Shown one piece after another: positions 1-10,803 of a stretch of 64,000 nucleotides of DNA. Under the pieces are notes generated by a model that had not been told where the DNA came from, did not search any database, and was given only the letters and a program-made list of their open reading frames with translations. Positions within the stretch are counted from its first letter, which is position 1. Each line of letters opens with the position of its first letter. Source of the DNA: Echinicola salinicaeni (GTDB lineage Bacteria > Bacteroidota > Bacteroidia > Cytophagales > Cyclobacteriaceae). A program made the translations under genes and the position numbers. Where the stretch lies: contig NZ_JACODZ010000007.1 in assembly GCF_014280965.1 (NCBI RefSeq), positions 1 through 64,000 of the forward strand. Reading direction: 5' to 3'.

Positions 1-1246
1 GGCGGCTTCACCTGCATTGTTTTCACATACGCCGTCTCCACTGACTGTTACATAATAGGTAGTCGTACTGCTTGGGCTTACATTTGGATCCAGAACTTCT
101 GTGGTAAGATCAGAATCTGAATACCATCTGAATACCGCATTGCTTACCGTAGGACTGCTTGCTGTTAAACTGAAGGTCTCGCCTTCACAGATTGTTCCAC
201 CAACAGCTTCTATATCCGCACCTGTCGCATTCCTGTTTACTGTTACTGTTACGGCAGCGGCATCACCTGCATTGTTCTCACATACGCCGTCCCCGCTTAC
301 TGTTACATAATAAGTGGTGGTCGCCGATGGAGATACCTCCGTATTAGTAACCAAAATTGTTAGCGCTGGATCTGTATACCAAGTAAACACAGGGTTAACT
401 ACTGTTGGGCTGCTTGCTGTTAAGCTGAAAGTCTCGCCCTCACAGATTGTACCGCCAACAGCTTCTATATCTGCAGCCGTTGCATTCCTGTTTACTGTCA
501 CTGTTACGGCAGCGGCATCGCCCGCATTGTTTTCACATACGCCATCACCACTAACTGTCACATAATAGGTTGTAGTTGTCGATGGGGATACATCCGTACT
601 TGCCAACACATTCGTCAAGTCTGAATCCGTATACCAGGTAAACACCGCATTGGTAACCGTACTGCTGCCTGCTGTCAAGCTGAAAGTCTCACCTTCACAG
701 ATTGTTCCACCATTAGCTTCTATATCTGCGGCTGTCGCATTCCTGTTCACTGTTACGGTTACGGCGGCGGCTTCACCTGCATTGTTCTCACATACTCCGT
801 CCCCGCTTACTGTTACATAATAGGTAGTCGTACTGCTTGGGCTTACATTTGGATCCAGAACTTCTGTGGTAAGATCAGAATCCGAATACCATCTGAATAC
901 CGCATTGCTGACCGTAGGACTGCTTGCTGTCAAGGTGAAGGTCTCGCCTTCACAGATTGTTCCACCAACAGCTTCTATATCCGCAGCTGTCGCATTCCTG
1001 TTTACTGTTACTACAACCTCTTTAGCATTTCCTGCCTGGTTCTCACATATTCCATCCCCGCTTACCGTTACAAAATAACTTGTCGTCGTTGATGGCGAAA
1101 CGTCAAGGTCAGTTAGTTCTGTACTCAAACTAGCATCTGTATACCAAGTGAATACTGGATTGGTAACGGTAGCACTACTAGCCGTTAGGCTGAAAGTATC
1201 TCCCTCACAAATTGTCGTTCCGACTGCATCAATATCTGCATCCGTA
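1..1246 (-). repeat. Tandem 255-bp (85-residue) coding repeats
   Basis: The marker gcattcctgtt recurs at 227, 482, 737 and 992, and a diverged copy begins at 1247, so the period is exactly 255 bp. Units one and four from the left edge (near 1-240 and 766-1005) are almost identical at DNA level, including a long shared stretch around 61-120 and 826-885. This implies a 765-bp higher-order unit of three repeats. Each unit encodes one Ig-like domain with two cysteines. The array continues beyond the left edge. Confidence 0.9.
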
Positions 1247-4200
1247 GCAAAACCATTAATAGTAACGGAGACTTCAGAGCGGTCTACACCTACACATCCA
1301 CCAGCACCTGTTACTTCCACAAAATAAGTTACATCTACATTTACATTACTGATGGTAATTATATTATCCACTACTGTTACATCAGTGGTTATTTCAGTTC
1401 CACCTGTTGCTGCATCAAAAATCTTATAAGTAAGGCCACCTGCATAATTGGTGATTTCAAAAACAGCATCATTTCCAGGCCCGCATAATTCTAAATCTGC
1501 ATCCAATAATGTAGGCGCAGGCAAGTTATTGGAAACCTGAACATTGATCTCTTTTCCTAGAACATTTTCACAAACATCATCACCTGTTACCGTTACATAA
1601 TAATTTACATCAGCACCATCAACCAATCCTGATACGGTTAATTCACCAGATGCAGAAACATTATAAGTAATAGCTCCATCTACATCTCCATCATTGATAG
1701 GGCCGGTTTTATTCTCATCTAGATACCAGTTAAATATTGGATTAGTTATGCTAGTGGACGGTGTCAAAACTACTGGAACACCTACACATTGAACAATTGG
1801 ACCATCTAGATTAATATCTCCATCTGTTGCATTCCTATTGATAGTGAAATCAACAGCTGTAGGCTCAGCTGTACAGTAGTCATCAGCCATTAGCTGAACA
1901 TAATAAGTATAATCTCCTGCAGCTAAACCGGTCAAAGTAAGGTTTGCTGCTGTTTCGGTATCTATAAGCTCAGGTGTTCCGTTATTATCACTGAACCATT
2001 GATAGGTCACTCCAGCAGGAGCTCCAGCAATAAGGTTTGCTTGTAGCGTTATTGGGTCTACATCTTGACAGAAAACATCATCCGTAGTACCATTAATCAG
2101 CACCTCTTCAAGTAGTTGATCGGAGCTTCCTTTTACCCTGATCTCCAAAGGCCTTCTGTCTATGCCATCTTCGCAGCCAAACCTTACAATTTGAACATAA
2201 ACTGTCTGGGTTGTCTCTGGGGCCCATGTCGCTATATCAGCTGGTGTAATTTCATTACCACCAACAAGTGCATCATACAATTTGATCTCATCACAAGCCA
2301 ATGAAGGTAGGTCTATTACATCTCCAGGGCATATTTCTATAAAATAGAGATCATTGATATCATCATATTCTTCTCCTGGTATTTCACTGGTTGGGAACAA
2401 TTCTATTTCATAAACCCATAATTCTTCTAATGCACTGACCACACCACCTGAAAGAATTTTAATCCTATCAAAAGGCACATCGTTAATGAAACTCAAAGAT
2501 TGAGTAGCTCCTCCGCCCAGTAAAGTCAAGGTCAAAAAGTTCGAACTCAAATCAATTGGATTCCCAACAGCTTGGTTCCCCAAATACCGCTGGATTTCAT
2601 AGCCTTGAAGGAGGTTCAAATCCAATAGCCCAGTACTAGACCCGACCTTAATCGACACAGAGTCTCCAGCTATTACCGGCGCAGCAAAACTTACATCCAG
2701 TTTACTGCTAATATTAACTCCTACATTATTAAAAATAGTGGCATAAGTATCCAGGTCTCCATCCACTGATAATTCAGGGTCTTGCACAGAAGTCAGTCCA
2801 CTAGCCACATCCAAGCCATCAATGATTGACTCAAAACCAGTCAATATATCTATGCTTCCAAAAGTACAGCTAGAAAGCGTTGCACTAGTTTCATGATAGT
2901 AAGCCGCATAAACGCGAACATTTTGTTCCGCATTAAGCAAAGACGACAAAGAAACTTTCACGCCATTATAAGCAACTGGAACACCATTTTCATCGGTAGG
3001 AATAAAGGTATATTCAAACTCGTTTATACCATTAACAGCGGACACCAACCCTCCATCTGCCAATTGCCTAATGCCTAATAAATCATCACCATTTACCGGA
3101 TCTCCATCTAAAGCTTGAACATATATACCTCCAGAAACTCCTGCTGCACCATATTCACGGCCAAGCTTAATTGTCACTGGTGTTCCAGCAGGAACCATAG
3201 TATTCCATCTTATCGTTTGGGAAGTCTCCCCTGTCAGTCCCAAAAGACTAGTTCCAACGGTTTCTGACAAAAGAGAATAATCAGCAAGGTTATTTCCAGC
3301 TGCAAGTGTATGATTAGTAACTGATCCTAATTGAATACCCAATAAACTACTAGTGGTAAAGTCGTCTGCACTGGTGGCATACATTCTATTATATACCAAT
3401 GGACATGCATCTGGATCAAATACGTTGACTATAACATCCACGTAATTGGTACAGGTATTACCCGTTGCGGAAACTCTATATATATATCTTCCTCCACTGT
3501 TAAATACCCCTGCTGTATTTGGAAGTGTCAACGGCGCTCCATCCAATCCAGACCAGATAACAGGCACAGAATTATCATCTTCATCCACTGCAGTTGCAGG
3601 AGGAAGAGTGAGGGACTCCCCAATAGCCACATTATAAACAGCAGCACCATTTAATGAGATCAATGGATCTGGATTTATATCCACTGTTACAGGGACTCTG
3701 ACGGATTCTATTGGACAGCCGGGTCTTTCAGCAGCCGCATAATAAGTTGTTTTAGAGCCAATTGCTCCAAGAGGGAAACTAGCTCCCGTATGCACTAAAT
3801 TCCCTAACGTAGGCGCATCATACCATTTTACTTGATCACCAGTAGCCACATCAGCCATTAGGGTGACATCTGTTCCTGCACATACCAATAAATTCTGCTC
3901 ATCATCAACCCCTTGGATATCTGGTCTTCCTGGAGTCCTTACCACTTCATGTACCCTCAAGCTCTCTGAAGTACCAAGGTTCAAAAGTGTCCCTACTTCG
4001 ATGACAACTTTGTCAAAAGCCAATCCTGGAGTATAAGCAAATGTAACAGGGTTTCCATCTGCCAAAAGGCCCAAGAGGTCAACTTGGGCTATTCCTAATA
4101 AATCAGTTCCTAAAGTTTCTAAATCTTGCCTGGCCACTTCAGTTGTCCCATTATAGGCGACTATTTCTATGTTTTCTAAAAGATCTACATCCAAAACACC

Positions 4201-5121
4201 AGGAGCACTACTTAAGGTGAACTGCACCTCATCACTAGTTTCACCTTCTCCGTCAAAATAAAAATGTTGTTCAAGGACTCCAGCCAAACTTAAAACCCCA
4301 GGGCTCAGAGAAGTATAAGTACTTTCATCCCCATCAATGGCTAAATTCAAATCATCCGCTACTGAACCTGTTAGGTTCAACAAATCTAGATTCACACCAC
4401 TGACATCATAGGAAGTTCCCAATGGACTTCCGCAAATACTGCCAGAATCAAAATCAAATACACTATATACATCGGTGCTCACTTCATCACCCAACCCCAA
4501 CAGCGATAAAGACTGGTTGGAAATAGTGATTCTATCATAAATTGCATCAGGAGTGATGGCGAGATAATAATTCCCAGCAGCATCAGTAATCAACCTCGCC
4601 CTGTCAATATTAAAGCCATCCTGTGAGCTCCTGGAATAAACATCCATGGAAACATTTTTGGCAGTAACAATGATCTCTTGTTCTCCTAGGGCCACTATAC
4701 CCAATAAACTCCCTAGTAGTTCACCAAGATTTCCTCCCAATAATGCATCCAGTAAATTTCCATCAGCATCCAATCTAATATAACTTGTTGTATTTGCTGA
4801 TCGCATAGAAGGATATTTCAATTCTATTTCACCTCCATAAGACCCTAATCCTAAAAGTAATCCAGGACTTGCCAATAACCGGGCAAAATTATCATCGTCC
4901 ACCGCGGCATTGTCTGGATTTTCCACGGTTTCCTTGGTATAGCCAGATGATGGACCAAGGGATTCCGCTAAGCTAGCCGGTACATTAGGGCTAGAATAAG
5001 TCAACTCATCAGCCACCGTCTTGGTCCCCTGACCAAAACTCATGAATGCCTGAAATAGAAGTAAGGCAGTTAAAAACCATAATGGTTTAAACCACCTTGA
5101 TTTGGTAAAAATTAATTCCAT
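1..5121 (-). CDS. Giant secreted surface protein with Ig-like (CHU_C-associated type) repeats, C-terminus beyond window
   Basis: An uninterrupted reading frame runs from an ATG at 5121 to the left edge, giving at least 1707 residues with no stop inside the window. It starts with a signal peptide (hydrophobic run WFLTALLLFQAFMSFG). Residues about 30-400 form beta-rich modules full of Leu-Gly and Asp. From about 400 come Ig-like modules of the pattern C-x-G-x(n)-W-[YF], YY[VA], C (for example VCAGTDVTL, KTTYYAAAERPGC). From about residue 1290 to the edge come near-identical 85-residue units with ICEGETF, TTYYVTVSGDG and VCENNAG. This architecture is known from Bacteroidetes surface adhesins that end in a gliding-motility or type IX secretion C-terminal domain. 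That end is not visible here. A role in adhesion or surface binding is inferred. The gene is separated from PUL1 by about 650 nt of AT-rich DNA, so it is probably an independent transcription unit. Confidence 0.85.
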   Translation of the reverse strand, partial: MELIFTKSRWFKPLWFLTALLLFQAFMSFGQGTKTVADELTYSSPNVPASLAESLGPSSGYTKETVENPDNAAVDDDNFARLLASPGLLLGLGSYGGEIELKYPSMRSANTTSYIRLDADGNLLDALLGGNLGELLGSLLGIVALGEQEIIVTAKNVSMDVYSRSSQDGFNIDRARLITDAAGNYYLAITPDAIYDRITISNQSLSLLGLGDEVSTDVYSVFDFDSGSICGSPLGTSYDVSGVNLDLLNLTGSVADDLNLAIDGDESTYTSLSPGVLSLAGVLEQHFYFDGEGETSDEVQFTLSSAPGVLDVDLLENIEIVAYNGTTEVARQDLETLGTDLLGIAQVDLLGLLADGNPVTFAYTPGLAFDKVVIEVGTLLNLGTSESLRVHEVVRTPGRPDIQGVDDEQNLLVCAGTDVTLMADVATGDQVKWYDAPTLGNLVHTGASFPLGAIGSKTTYYAAAERPGCPIESVRVPVTVDINPDPLISLNGAAVYNVAIGESLTLPPATAVDEDDNSVPVIWSGLDGAPLTLPNTAGVFNSGGRYIYRVSATGNTCTNYVDVIVNVFDPDACPLVYNRMYATSADDFTTSSLLGIQLGSVTNHTLAAGNNLADYSLLSETVGTSLLGLTGETSQTIRWNTMVPAGTPVTIKLGREYGAAGVSGGIYVQALDGDPVNGDDLLGIRQLADGGLVSAVNGINEFEYTFIPTDENGVPVAYNGVKVSLSSLLNAEQNVRVYAAYYHETSATLSSCTFGSIDILTGFESIIDGLDVASGLTSVQDPELSVDGDLDTYATIFNNVGVNISSKLDVSFAAPVIAGDSVSIKVGSSTGLLDLNLLQGYEIQRYLGNQAVGNPIDLSSNFLTLTLLGGGATQSLSFINDVPFDRIKILSGGVVSALEELWVYEIELFPTSEIPGEEYDDINDLYFIEICPGDVIDLPSLACDEIKLYDALVGGNEITPADIATWAPETTQTVYVQIVRFGCEDGIDRRPLEIRVKGSSDQLLEEVLINGTTDDVFCQDVDPITLQANLIAGAPAGVTYQWFSDNNGTPELIDTETAANLTLTGLAAGDYTYYVQLMADDYCTAEPTAVDFTINRNATDGDINLDGPIVQCVGVPVVLTPSTSITNPIFNWYLDENKTGPINDGDVDGAITYNVSASGELTVSGLVDGADVNYYVTVTGDDVCENVLGKEINVQVSNNLPAPTLLDADLELCGPGNDAVFEITNYAGGLTYKIFDAATGGTEITTDVTVVDNIITISNVNVDVTYFVEVTGAGGCVGVDRSEVSVTINGFATDADIDAVGTTICEGDTFSLTASSATVTNPVFTWYTDASLSTELTDLDVSPSTTTSYFVTVSGDGICENQAGNAKEVVVTVNRNATAADIEAVGGTICEGETFTLTASSPTVSNAVFRWYSDSDLTTEVLDPNVSPSSTTTYYVTVSGDGVCENNAGEAAAVTVTVNRNATAADIEANGGTICEGETFSLTAGSSTVTNAVFTWYTDSDLTNVLASTDVSPSTTTTYYVTVSGDGVCENNAGDAAAVTVTVNRNATAADIEAVGGTICEGETFSLTASSPTVVNPVFTWYTDPALTILVTNTEVSPSATTTYYVTVSGDGVCENNAGDAAAVTVTVNRNATGADIEAVGGTICEGETFSLTASSPTVSNAVFRWYSDSDLTTEVLDPNVSPSSTTTYYVTVSGDGVCENNAGEAA

Positions 5122-5770
5122 AAATCAAATACTTTAAATAATTGGTATAGAAATCCTTAAAGTTGTTTCTGTGATAAAACTTTAATAGATAAAGTTATTA
5201 TCACCATTTACACACTAGGGTCAACAGTTTAAAATTGTATTTTATATTTTTTTATTATTACTATTTAAATTCAAAAAACATCCTTATCCAATGAAAACTT
5301 TCAAACAATTTCGTTTTCATTAACTCACAGTTAATACTCACAAAACCACCGGTAAGCCACACTTAACTAAACTAAAACACCAGTTTGTAGACAAACCATT
5401 CATTACAACAATTCAAAATTAACTACAAAAAAGACAATTATTGTTAAAAATATTTATATGCAATAAAAACACATCAATAAGTAAGAATTTTACATATTTG
5501 TGTAATTATAAGACATTAGAAAAAGTTTTTAAGCTGAAAGAACCAACTAAAATGAATATTGTATTGTAAACTGAATAAACGCCTAAAAAAACACACCCTT
5601 ACACATTTGCAGGCCTATACTTTACTAAAAACATGAAATTTTTCAATTCCTAATCTACTCACGAATCAAAAAAAACAAAATCGATCTTTTTCTATTGTTT
5701 GATTAACCTATCGATAATATCTGTATAAATTCTTCTAACAGTTTACTGATTTGGAAAAATTAGGCACAAA
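5122..5770. other. AT-rich intergenic region without a recognisable gene
   Basis: About 650 nt between the start of the giant surface protein and the end of the PUL1 susD gene. It has no convincing reading frame, RNA gene or repeat. It must hold the promoter of the surface-protein gene, but I could not pick out a clean TAnnTTTG element close to its start. Confidence 0.6.
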
Positions 5771-5803
5771 AAAAGGCCACTTTTGGATCAAAAGTGGCCT
5801 TTT
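5771..5803 (-). terminator. Rho-independent terminator after PUL1 susD
   Basis: A perfect 14-bp stem (5771-5784 pairing with 5790-5803) has a 5-nt loop and is followed on the minus strand by a run of T. It lies 17 nt downstream of the susD stop and closes PUL1. The symmetric A/T flanks could let it work in both directions. Confidence 0.9.
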
Positions 5804-5820
5804 AGTTAAAATATAAAGGT

Positions 5821-7455
5821 TTAAGGGTTTTGAGTCAAACCATCATGAACCAATAATTGCGCCTCTGGAAGGTATTCAATGATCGCATTATCATTTGGAG
5901 AAACACTAGATACCGGTGAATTTCCTGCCAAATGTGTACCTGGATATCCTCTATCCATAGTTCGATTATTACGGAACACATCAATTTTTCTATGCCCTTC
6001 ATAGGCTAACTCCAACTGTCTTTCCTCTAGTACAACATCTAAAACAGTCTTACCGCCCAGATTATCTGTAGTATACAATCCTGACTCAGGAATACCTGCA
6101 CGCTCTCTAATCAAATTCACATCTTGAAGAGCTAAACCTGTATTGCCCAGCTTTGCGTTGGCCTCGGCTCTGTTCAAGTAAACTTCAGCCAACCTGGATA
6201 TTACAGGCGACCATAGGTGTGTTTGCTCTTCCTGTCCTGAACATTTCAACACAAAATATTTTGGATACCCATTACGCACATCCAATTTATTGTCAATAAG
6301 AACGCGCTTTGCTCCTTCTTCAGTTTGAATAAAGTAATCAAAACCTCCTTGCCCCTTGGCTGTCTTATCCAATGCTATCTGTTCGCCATTCTCTTCGTAG
6401 ACATAGTCGTCCCCTGTTTTGATCACTTCTTTCCATTTGTACTTATTGGCATTATCCACGTACAGTGCCCAAGTAACCTCTTCATCCAAAACCACTGGAC
6501 GAATAAATTGATAACGTTGATCAGTAGGATACTCACGCACTAGCTCAAGATATGGTCTTGATGCGTACATTTCTCCCCAACCTGCACCTTGAATATTTGC
6601 ATACAATGATCCTATGGTATACCATCCGTTATTGGAATAATCAGCATCCTTTACAAACTTGATGGCAAAAATGGTCTCAGAATTATTTTCAGGTACCATT
6701 TTAGAATAATCCGCCAATTTATCTGTTGGAATCAGACTGAATTTACCTGAATCAATCACCTTATTGGCATATTCAATAGCCTTTTCATTATTTCCTTGAT
6801 AGAGATATACCCTGGAAAGTAAAGCCCAAACAGCCTCTTTACTAGCGTAAATATTGGTTTTCTCCTCAGTAAACAGTGTTTCGGATTTCAATAAATCAGC
6901 CAATATTTGATCATACACTTCTCCCACAGTAGAACGTACAGGGTGATCCAAATGATCGCCATCCAATTTTAATGGCACTCCTGCATTGTCCCTACCTTGC
7001 ATATAAGGTCTTCCAAACAGGTTAACCAACTGAAAATGCATCAATGACCTGATATAGTAATTCTCTGCCAAAAGCTGGTCATCCTTATCTGACGCTCCTT
7101 CTGCCAAGGCTTCAATCACTTTATTAGCCCCTACAATAATATAGTAGGAGTTTTTCCAAAAACCAGCTACTGTTGATCCATTTGGAACACGTTGGTAATT
7201 ATAGGAAAAGAAAAATGGATTGGTTGTCATTCCACTCAAGGCAACATTATCAGAAGGGTATTCAAACAACCTGTGCCAATCCGTGCTCCAAGTCTTCATT
7301 CTACTATAGGTTCCCAAAGTAACCGATTCGGCACTTGTCTCTGAATTTGCCAGTTCATCTGACGTGATAGAATCATAAGGATTTCTATCTATATTACAAG
7401 CAGATAGGACCATGACCATGATCCCAATCCAATATGTATTTTTTAAGTATTTCAT
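5821..7455 (-). CDS. SusD/RagB-family outer-membrane glycan-binding lipoprotein (PUL1)
   Basis: 544 residues with a lipoprotein signal (LSAC, Cys20). The N-terminal half has TPR-like helices (SRMKTWSTDW, AENYYIRSLMHFQLVNLFGRPY) and the C-terminal half the SusD signature (LAEVYLNRAEANAKLG, ERQLELAYEGHRKIDVFRNN). SusD proteins cap the extracellular face of the SusC transporter and bind the incoming oligosaccharide or peptide. The gene starts 18 nt after the susC stop, so the two are co-transcribed, and a strong terminator follows. No enzyme gene belongs to this operon, so the ligand cannot be read from context. Length is normal for the family. Confidence 0.93.
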   Translation of the reverse strand: MKYLKNTYWIGIMVMVLSACNIDRNPYDSITSDELANSETSAESVTLGTYSRMKTWSTDWHRLFEYPSDNVALSGMTTNPFFFSYNYQRVPNGSTVAGFWKNSYYIIVGANKVIEALAEGASDKDDQLLAENYYIRSLMHFQLVNLFGRPYMQGRDNAGVPLKLDGDHLDHPVRSTVGEVYDQILADLLKSETLFTEEKTNIYASKEAVWALLSRVYLYQGNNEKAIEYANKVIDSGKFSLIPTDKLADYSKMVPENNSETIFAIKFVKDADYSNNGWYTIGSLYANIQGAGWGEMYASRPYLELVREYPTDQRYQFIRPVVLDEEVTWALYVDNANKYKWKEVIKTGDDYVYEENGEQIALDKTAKGQGGFDYFIQTEEGAKRVLIDNKLDVRNGYPKYFVLKCSGQEEQTHLWSPVISRLAEVYLNRAEANAKLGNTGLALQDVNLIRERAGIPESGLYTTDNLGGKTVLDVVLEERQLELAYEGHRKIDVFRNNRTMDRGYPGTHLAGNSPVSSVSPNDNAIIEYLPEAQLLVHDGLTQNP

Positions 7456-7473
7456 CTTCTAAATTGATTTCAG

Positions 7474-10400
7474 TTAGAAAGAAAGGTTTAGGCCAAAAGA
7501 TATCCTTCTTGGCAAAGGGTAAGGAGAAGAATTGTTTCCGTTCAATGCTGCTTCTGGATCCAAGCCGGAGTAATCCGTAATGGTAAAAAGGTTATCTACA
7601 GCAAGGTATGCACTTAAAGAGCTTAGCTTCCAAGCATCTGTAATTACCGAAGGAATATTATATCCCAAGGTCACATTTCTTAGTCTTAGATAACTTGCAT
7701 CTTCCAAATACCTGGATGAAGCCTTATGCGCATTATTATTCCCTCCAAACATTGGTTGAGGGTGAGTAGCACTCGTGTTTTCTGGAGACCATCTAGACCA
7801 ATCATCCTGTAATTGCATGAAATTATATGTAGGGTACGCTCCATCACTGTCAAACATCTCTCTAGCTACATGATATACAATGGCTCCTTTAGAGTATGCA
7901 AACGCAGCGGTCAAATAAACTCCCTTATAACTCATGGATGAGTTCAGACCTCCAAAGAAATCAGGGGTTGCCGTTCCTACTTTCTGCAGTGAAGCAGAAG
8001 CATATTTTCCAGTAGTTCCAATTTCTCCTGTAGCAGGATCAACCGTTTCCCATAGTGGAGTTCCATCTTCAGGGTTTACTCCAACCCAATCTCTCATATA
8101 CCAAGTATCAATATCCTCTCCAACTTGGATGATCTTCTGACCCGAAATCTGGCTCTTTCCTCCATACAGTTCTGTAATCTCATTGACATTCCTTCCTATA
8201 TTAAAGTCCAGTCTCCAATTAAACCCAGTAGGATTGGACAATACATCTGCTCCCAGCGTAAATTCAATTCCTCTGTTTCTTACACCACCGATATTGTCAT
8301 AATAACCGTCATAACCGGAAATATTAGGCAATGGTACAAAGTGAAGTAAGCCACTAGTGCTTTTGTTATAAACTTCCAAAACACCATCAAACTTATCTAT
8401 CAAACCAAACTCCAGGCCGATATTGCTATCATAAGTCTTTTCCCATGTAAGGTCATCGTTTCCTAATGTAGACGGAACCGCGGCAGGATCCCCTCCATAT
8501 TGAGCCTTCAAAGAATACAGCTCATACTGAGGATATAAAGAAGAAGGGGTATTCCCTACACCACCATAGGCAGCTTTTAACCTAAGGTAATCAAAGGCAT
8601 CGCTCTTGAAGAAATCTTCCTTGTGAATATTCCAAGAAGTACTGATGGCAAAGAAGTTACCGTACTTATGATTTTCTCCAAATCTAGATGCCCCATCCCT
8701 TCTGAATGACAACTGCGCATTGTACTTGTTTTTATAACCGTAGTTTACATTCATCAAAACAGACTGGAAGGCATAGTCATTTTTTGTACCGCTGATGTTA
8801 GCCGGTTCCGAAGTATTATCAATAATGGTAGCTCCTGGCACTATCCCCTTACCAATTGCACCCAGTCCATTATAGACATAATCACTGTATTCATATGCTG
8901 CCAAAGCATTAATGAAATGATCATCAAAGCTTTTGGTATAAGAAAGCATCTGGTTAGAAAACCTGGTGATTCTCTTGGCCATAGAATTATTTACTCTTCC
9001 ATTATCAGCAAAACCAGCATTAGATCTTGGATCCACATAGCTCAGTGACTCTGAGTTATAATAGGTAATATTATTTGTTGAGATGAAAGAAAGCTCCTCA
9101 GTAATATCATACTGGAAATCCATATTGGCCAGTATATTAAATGTTGCGCCATTTGAATAATTCCACTGCAGATCATATAGATAATTACTATTATCTCTAC
9201 CATACCAAGTAACATCGCCCATCTGTGGGTTTACAGGGTTCCCCGCTTCATCATAAGGATTGTCCCAAGGAAGATTTCTGTACATTGCATAAATGCTGTG
9301 CTGTCTATTGTCCGTAGAGGTATAGGTCGCTGCCAGTTTTGGCTTAAAAGTCAGCTTATCAGAAATATCATAATCCACATTAAGCCTACCTGATAATCTT
9401 TCGTAAGTGTATCCTTTAACAGATCCTTCTTCCTTAAAATAATTACCTGTGGCATAAACTCGCGCCCTATCGGAAGTCCCTGTATAAGAAAGATTGTAAT
9501 CTTGGACCATTCCTGTCTGAGTCCCTATATCCAGCCAATCAGTATCTGTTCCCAAAAGATCTTCATTATAATACTCAGGTATCGCATTCTGATTTGGGAA
9601 TTGTCCCCATAAATCATAAAGCTGCTGTGAATCAGAGATTTTAAAACCTCCTGTATTGAACATAGAGACACCTGTCTTTGCACTGATGTTTATAGAACTC
9701 ACATCAGCACCTTTAGCAGCTTTGGTAGTGACCACTACAACACCATTCGCACCTCTAGAGCCGTATAATGCAGCAGAAGCGGCATCTTTAAGCACAGAAA
9801 TACTCTCCACATCAGCAGGGTTTAGGTTTGGTGTTCCATGCCAGATTACACCATCAACTACCCAAATGGGGTCCACTGAAGATCGAATAGAGTTTTTCCC
9901 CCTGATTCGGATTGTTGGCTGAGATCCAGGTGCTCCACTATTGGTAGCGATATCTACACCAGCCAATTTTCCTTGTAGCATATTGCCAATATTTGGTGAA
10001 GACACATCTTTAAGCTTATCCCCATCCAACACTGCAATAGACCCTGTTAGGTTTTCTCTCTTTTGGGTAGTATAACCTGTTACGACTACCTCATCCAAAC
10101 CTTGAGTATCTTCTTCCAGTATAATTTCTAAATTGGAAGCATTTCCTATAGCTACCTCCTTGGACTTAAAGCCAATAAAAGAAACTTGAAGTACCGCATC
10201 ATCAGGAATACCCACAAGGGAGAAAGTACCATCAAAATCAGTAATAGTACCTTTAGTGGTTCCTTTTACCAAAATACTAACTCCTAATAATGGTTCTCCA
10301 GTAGCATCTAGTACAGTCCCTTTTACATCCTTCAAAACAGCAGGAGCAACTTCAGCTTCTTGTGGAGCCAAAATATGAACGGTTTTATTGATCTGTTTAA

Positions 10401-10719
10401 ATCTGAATCCATAATCACTGCCCAATTTTTGAAGGACCTTTTCAAGACTTTCTTTCTTGGCGGCAATTGACACTCTTTTGGATTCTATCTGGTCATTATA
10501 CGTAAAATGAAACCCAGTCTTTCTTTCGATTTCCTCTACGACATTCTTGAATGGCTCATCCACGAAATCAACAGACAAGATCATTTTATCCAGATCGTTT
10601 TGCCTCAGCGAAGTACCTTTATGGGCATACTCTTCTGCTTGCAAAGGAGATAACACTACCAATAAGGACATCGTCCAAATGGCAGCAACTCCCAGTTTTT
10701 TAAATAAATTATGCATCAT
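7474..10719 (-). CDS. SusC/RagA-family TonB-dependent transporter with STN sensor domain (PUL1)
   Basis: 1081 residues. In order: signal peptide (to about residue 28), STN domain (about 55-117) that signals to an anti-sigma factor, carboxypeptidase-regulatory-like domain (about 131-203), the motif DEVVVTGYT (209-217), TonB plug (about 220-335, with VLKDAASAALYGSRGANGV) and a 22-strand-type beta-barrel ending in an aromatic residue (GLNLSF). It imports ligand captured by its SusD partner using TonB energy. Together with the FecR protein and ECF sigma factor directly upstream it forms a trans-envelope switch. Two ATG codons in a row (MMH) make the exact start uncertain by one residue. Confidence 0.94.
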   Translation of the reverse strand: MMHNLFKKLGVAAIWTMSLLVVLSPLQAEEYAHKGTSLRQNDLDKMILSVDFVDEPFKNVVEEIERKTGFHFTYNDQIESKRVSIAAKKESLEKVLQKLGSDYGFRFKQINKTVHILAPQEAEVAPAVLKDVKGTVLDATGEPLLGVSILVKGTTKGTITDFDGTFSLVGIPDDAVLQVSFIGFKSKEVAIGNASNLEIILEEDTQGLDEVVVTGYTTQKRENLTGSIAVLDGDKLKDVSSPNIGNMLQGKLAGVDIATNSGAPGSQPTIRIRGKNSIRSSVDPIWVVDGVIWHGTPNLNPADVESISVLKDAASAALYGSRGANGVVVVTTKAAKGADVSSINISAKTGVSMFNTGGFKISDSQQLYDLWGQFPNQNAIPEYYNEDLLGTDTDWLDIGTQTGMVQDYNLSYTGTSDRARVYATGNYFKEEGSVKGYTYERLSGRLNVDYDISDKLTFKPKLAATYTSTDNRQHSIYAMYRNLPWDNPYDEAGNPVNPQMGDVTWYGRDNSNYLYDLQWNYSNGATFNILANMDFQYDITEELSFISTNNITYYNSESLSYVDPRSNAGFADNGRVNNSMAKRITRFSNQMLSYTKSFDDHFINALAAYEYSDYVYNGLGAIGKGIVPGATIIDNTSEPANISGTKNDYAFQSVLMNVNYGYKNKYNAQLSFRRDGASRFGENHKYGNFFAISTSWNIHKEDFFKSDAFDYLRLKAAYGGVGNTPSSLYPQYELYSLKAQYGGDPAAVPSTLGNDDLTWEKTYDSNIGLEFGLIDKFDGVLEVYNKSTSGLLHFVPLPNISGYDGYYDNIGGVRNRGIEFTLGADVLSNPTGFNWRLDFNIGRNVNEITELYGGKSQISGQKIIQVGEDIDTWYMRDWVGVNPEDGTPLWETVDPATGEIGTTGKYASASLQKVGTATPDFFGGLNSSMSYKGVYLTAAFAYSKGAIVYHVAREMFDSDGAYPTYNFMQLQDDWSRWSPENTSATHPQPMFGGNNNAHKASSRYLEDASYLRLRNVTLGYNIPSVITDAWKLSSLSAYLAVDNLFTITDYSGLDPEAALNGNNSSPYPLPRRISFGLNLSF

Positions 10720-10803
10720 AGTTTTTAAAATTATTAATTGCTTAACTCTAAGCTTCCTGGTCTTTCATCAGCCAGATCATTTTAGGATTTAATCTCTCAG
10801 GGT

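Noticed and set aside
101-1078. Three similar plus-strand reading frames at 101-310, 314-565 and 866-1078
   Set aside because: They are antisense shadows of the 85-residue repeats of the minus-strand surface protein. Their similarity only reflects the repeat, and they carry no start context or domain of their own.
1-1246. CRISPR-like periodicity
   Set aside because: The 255-bp units lie in one open frame, are far too long for CRISPR repeats and have no unique spacers.
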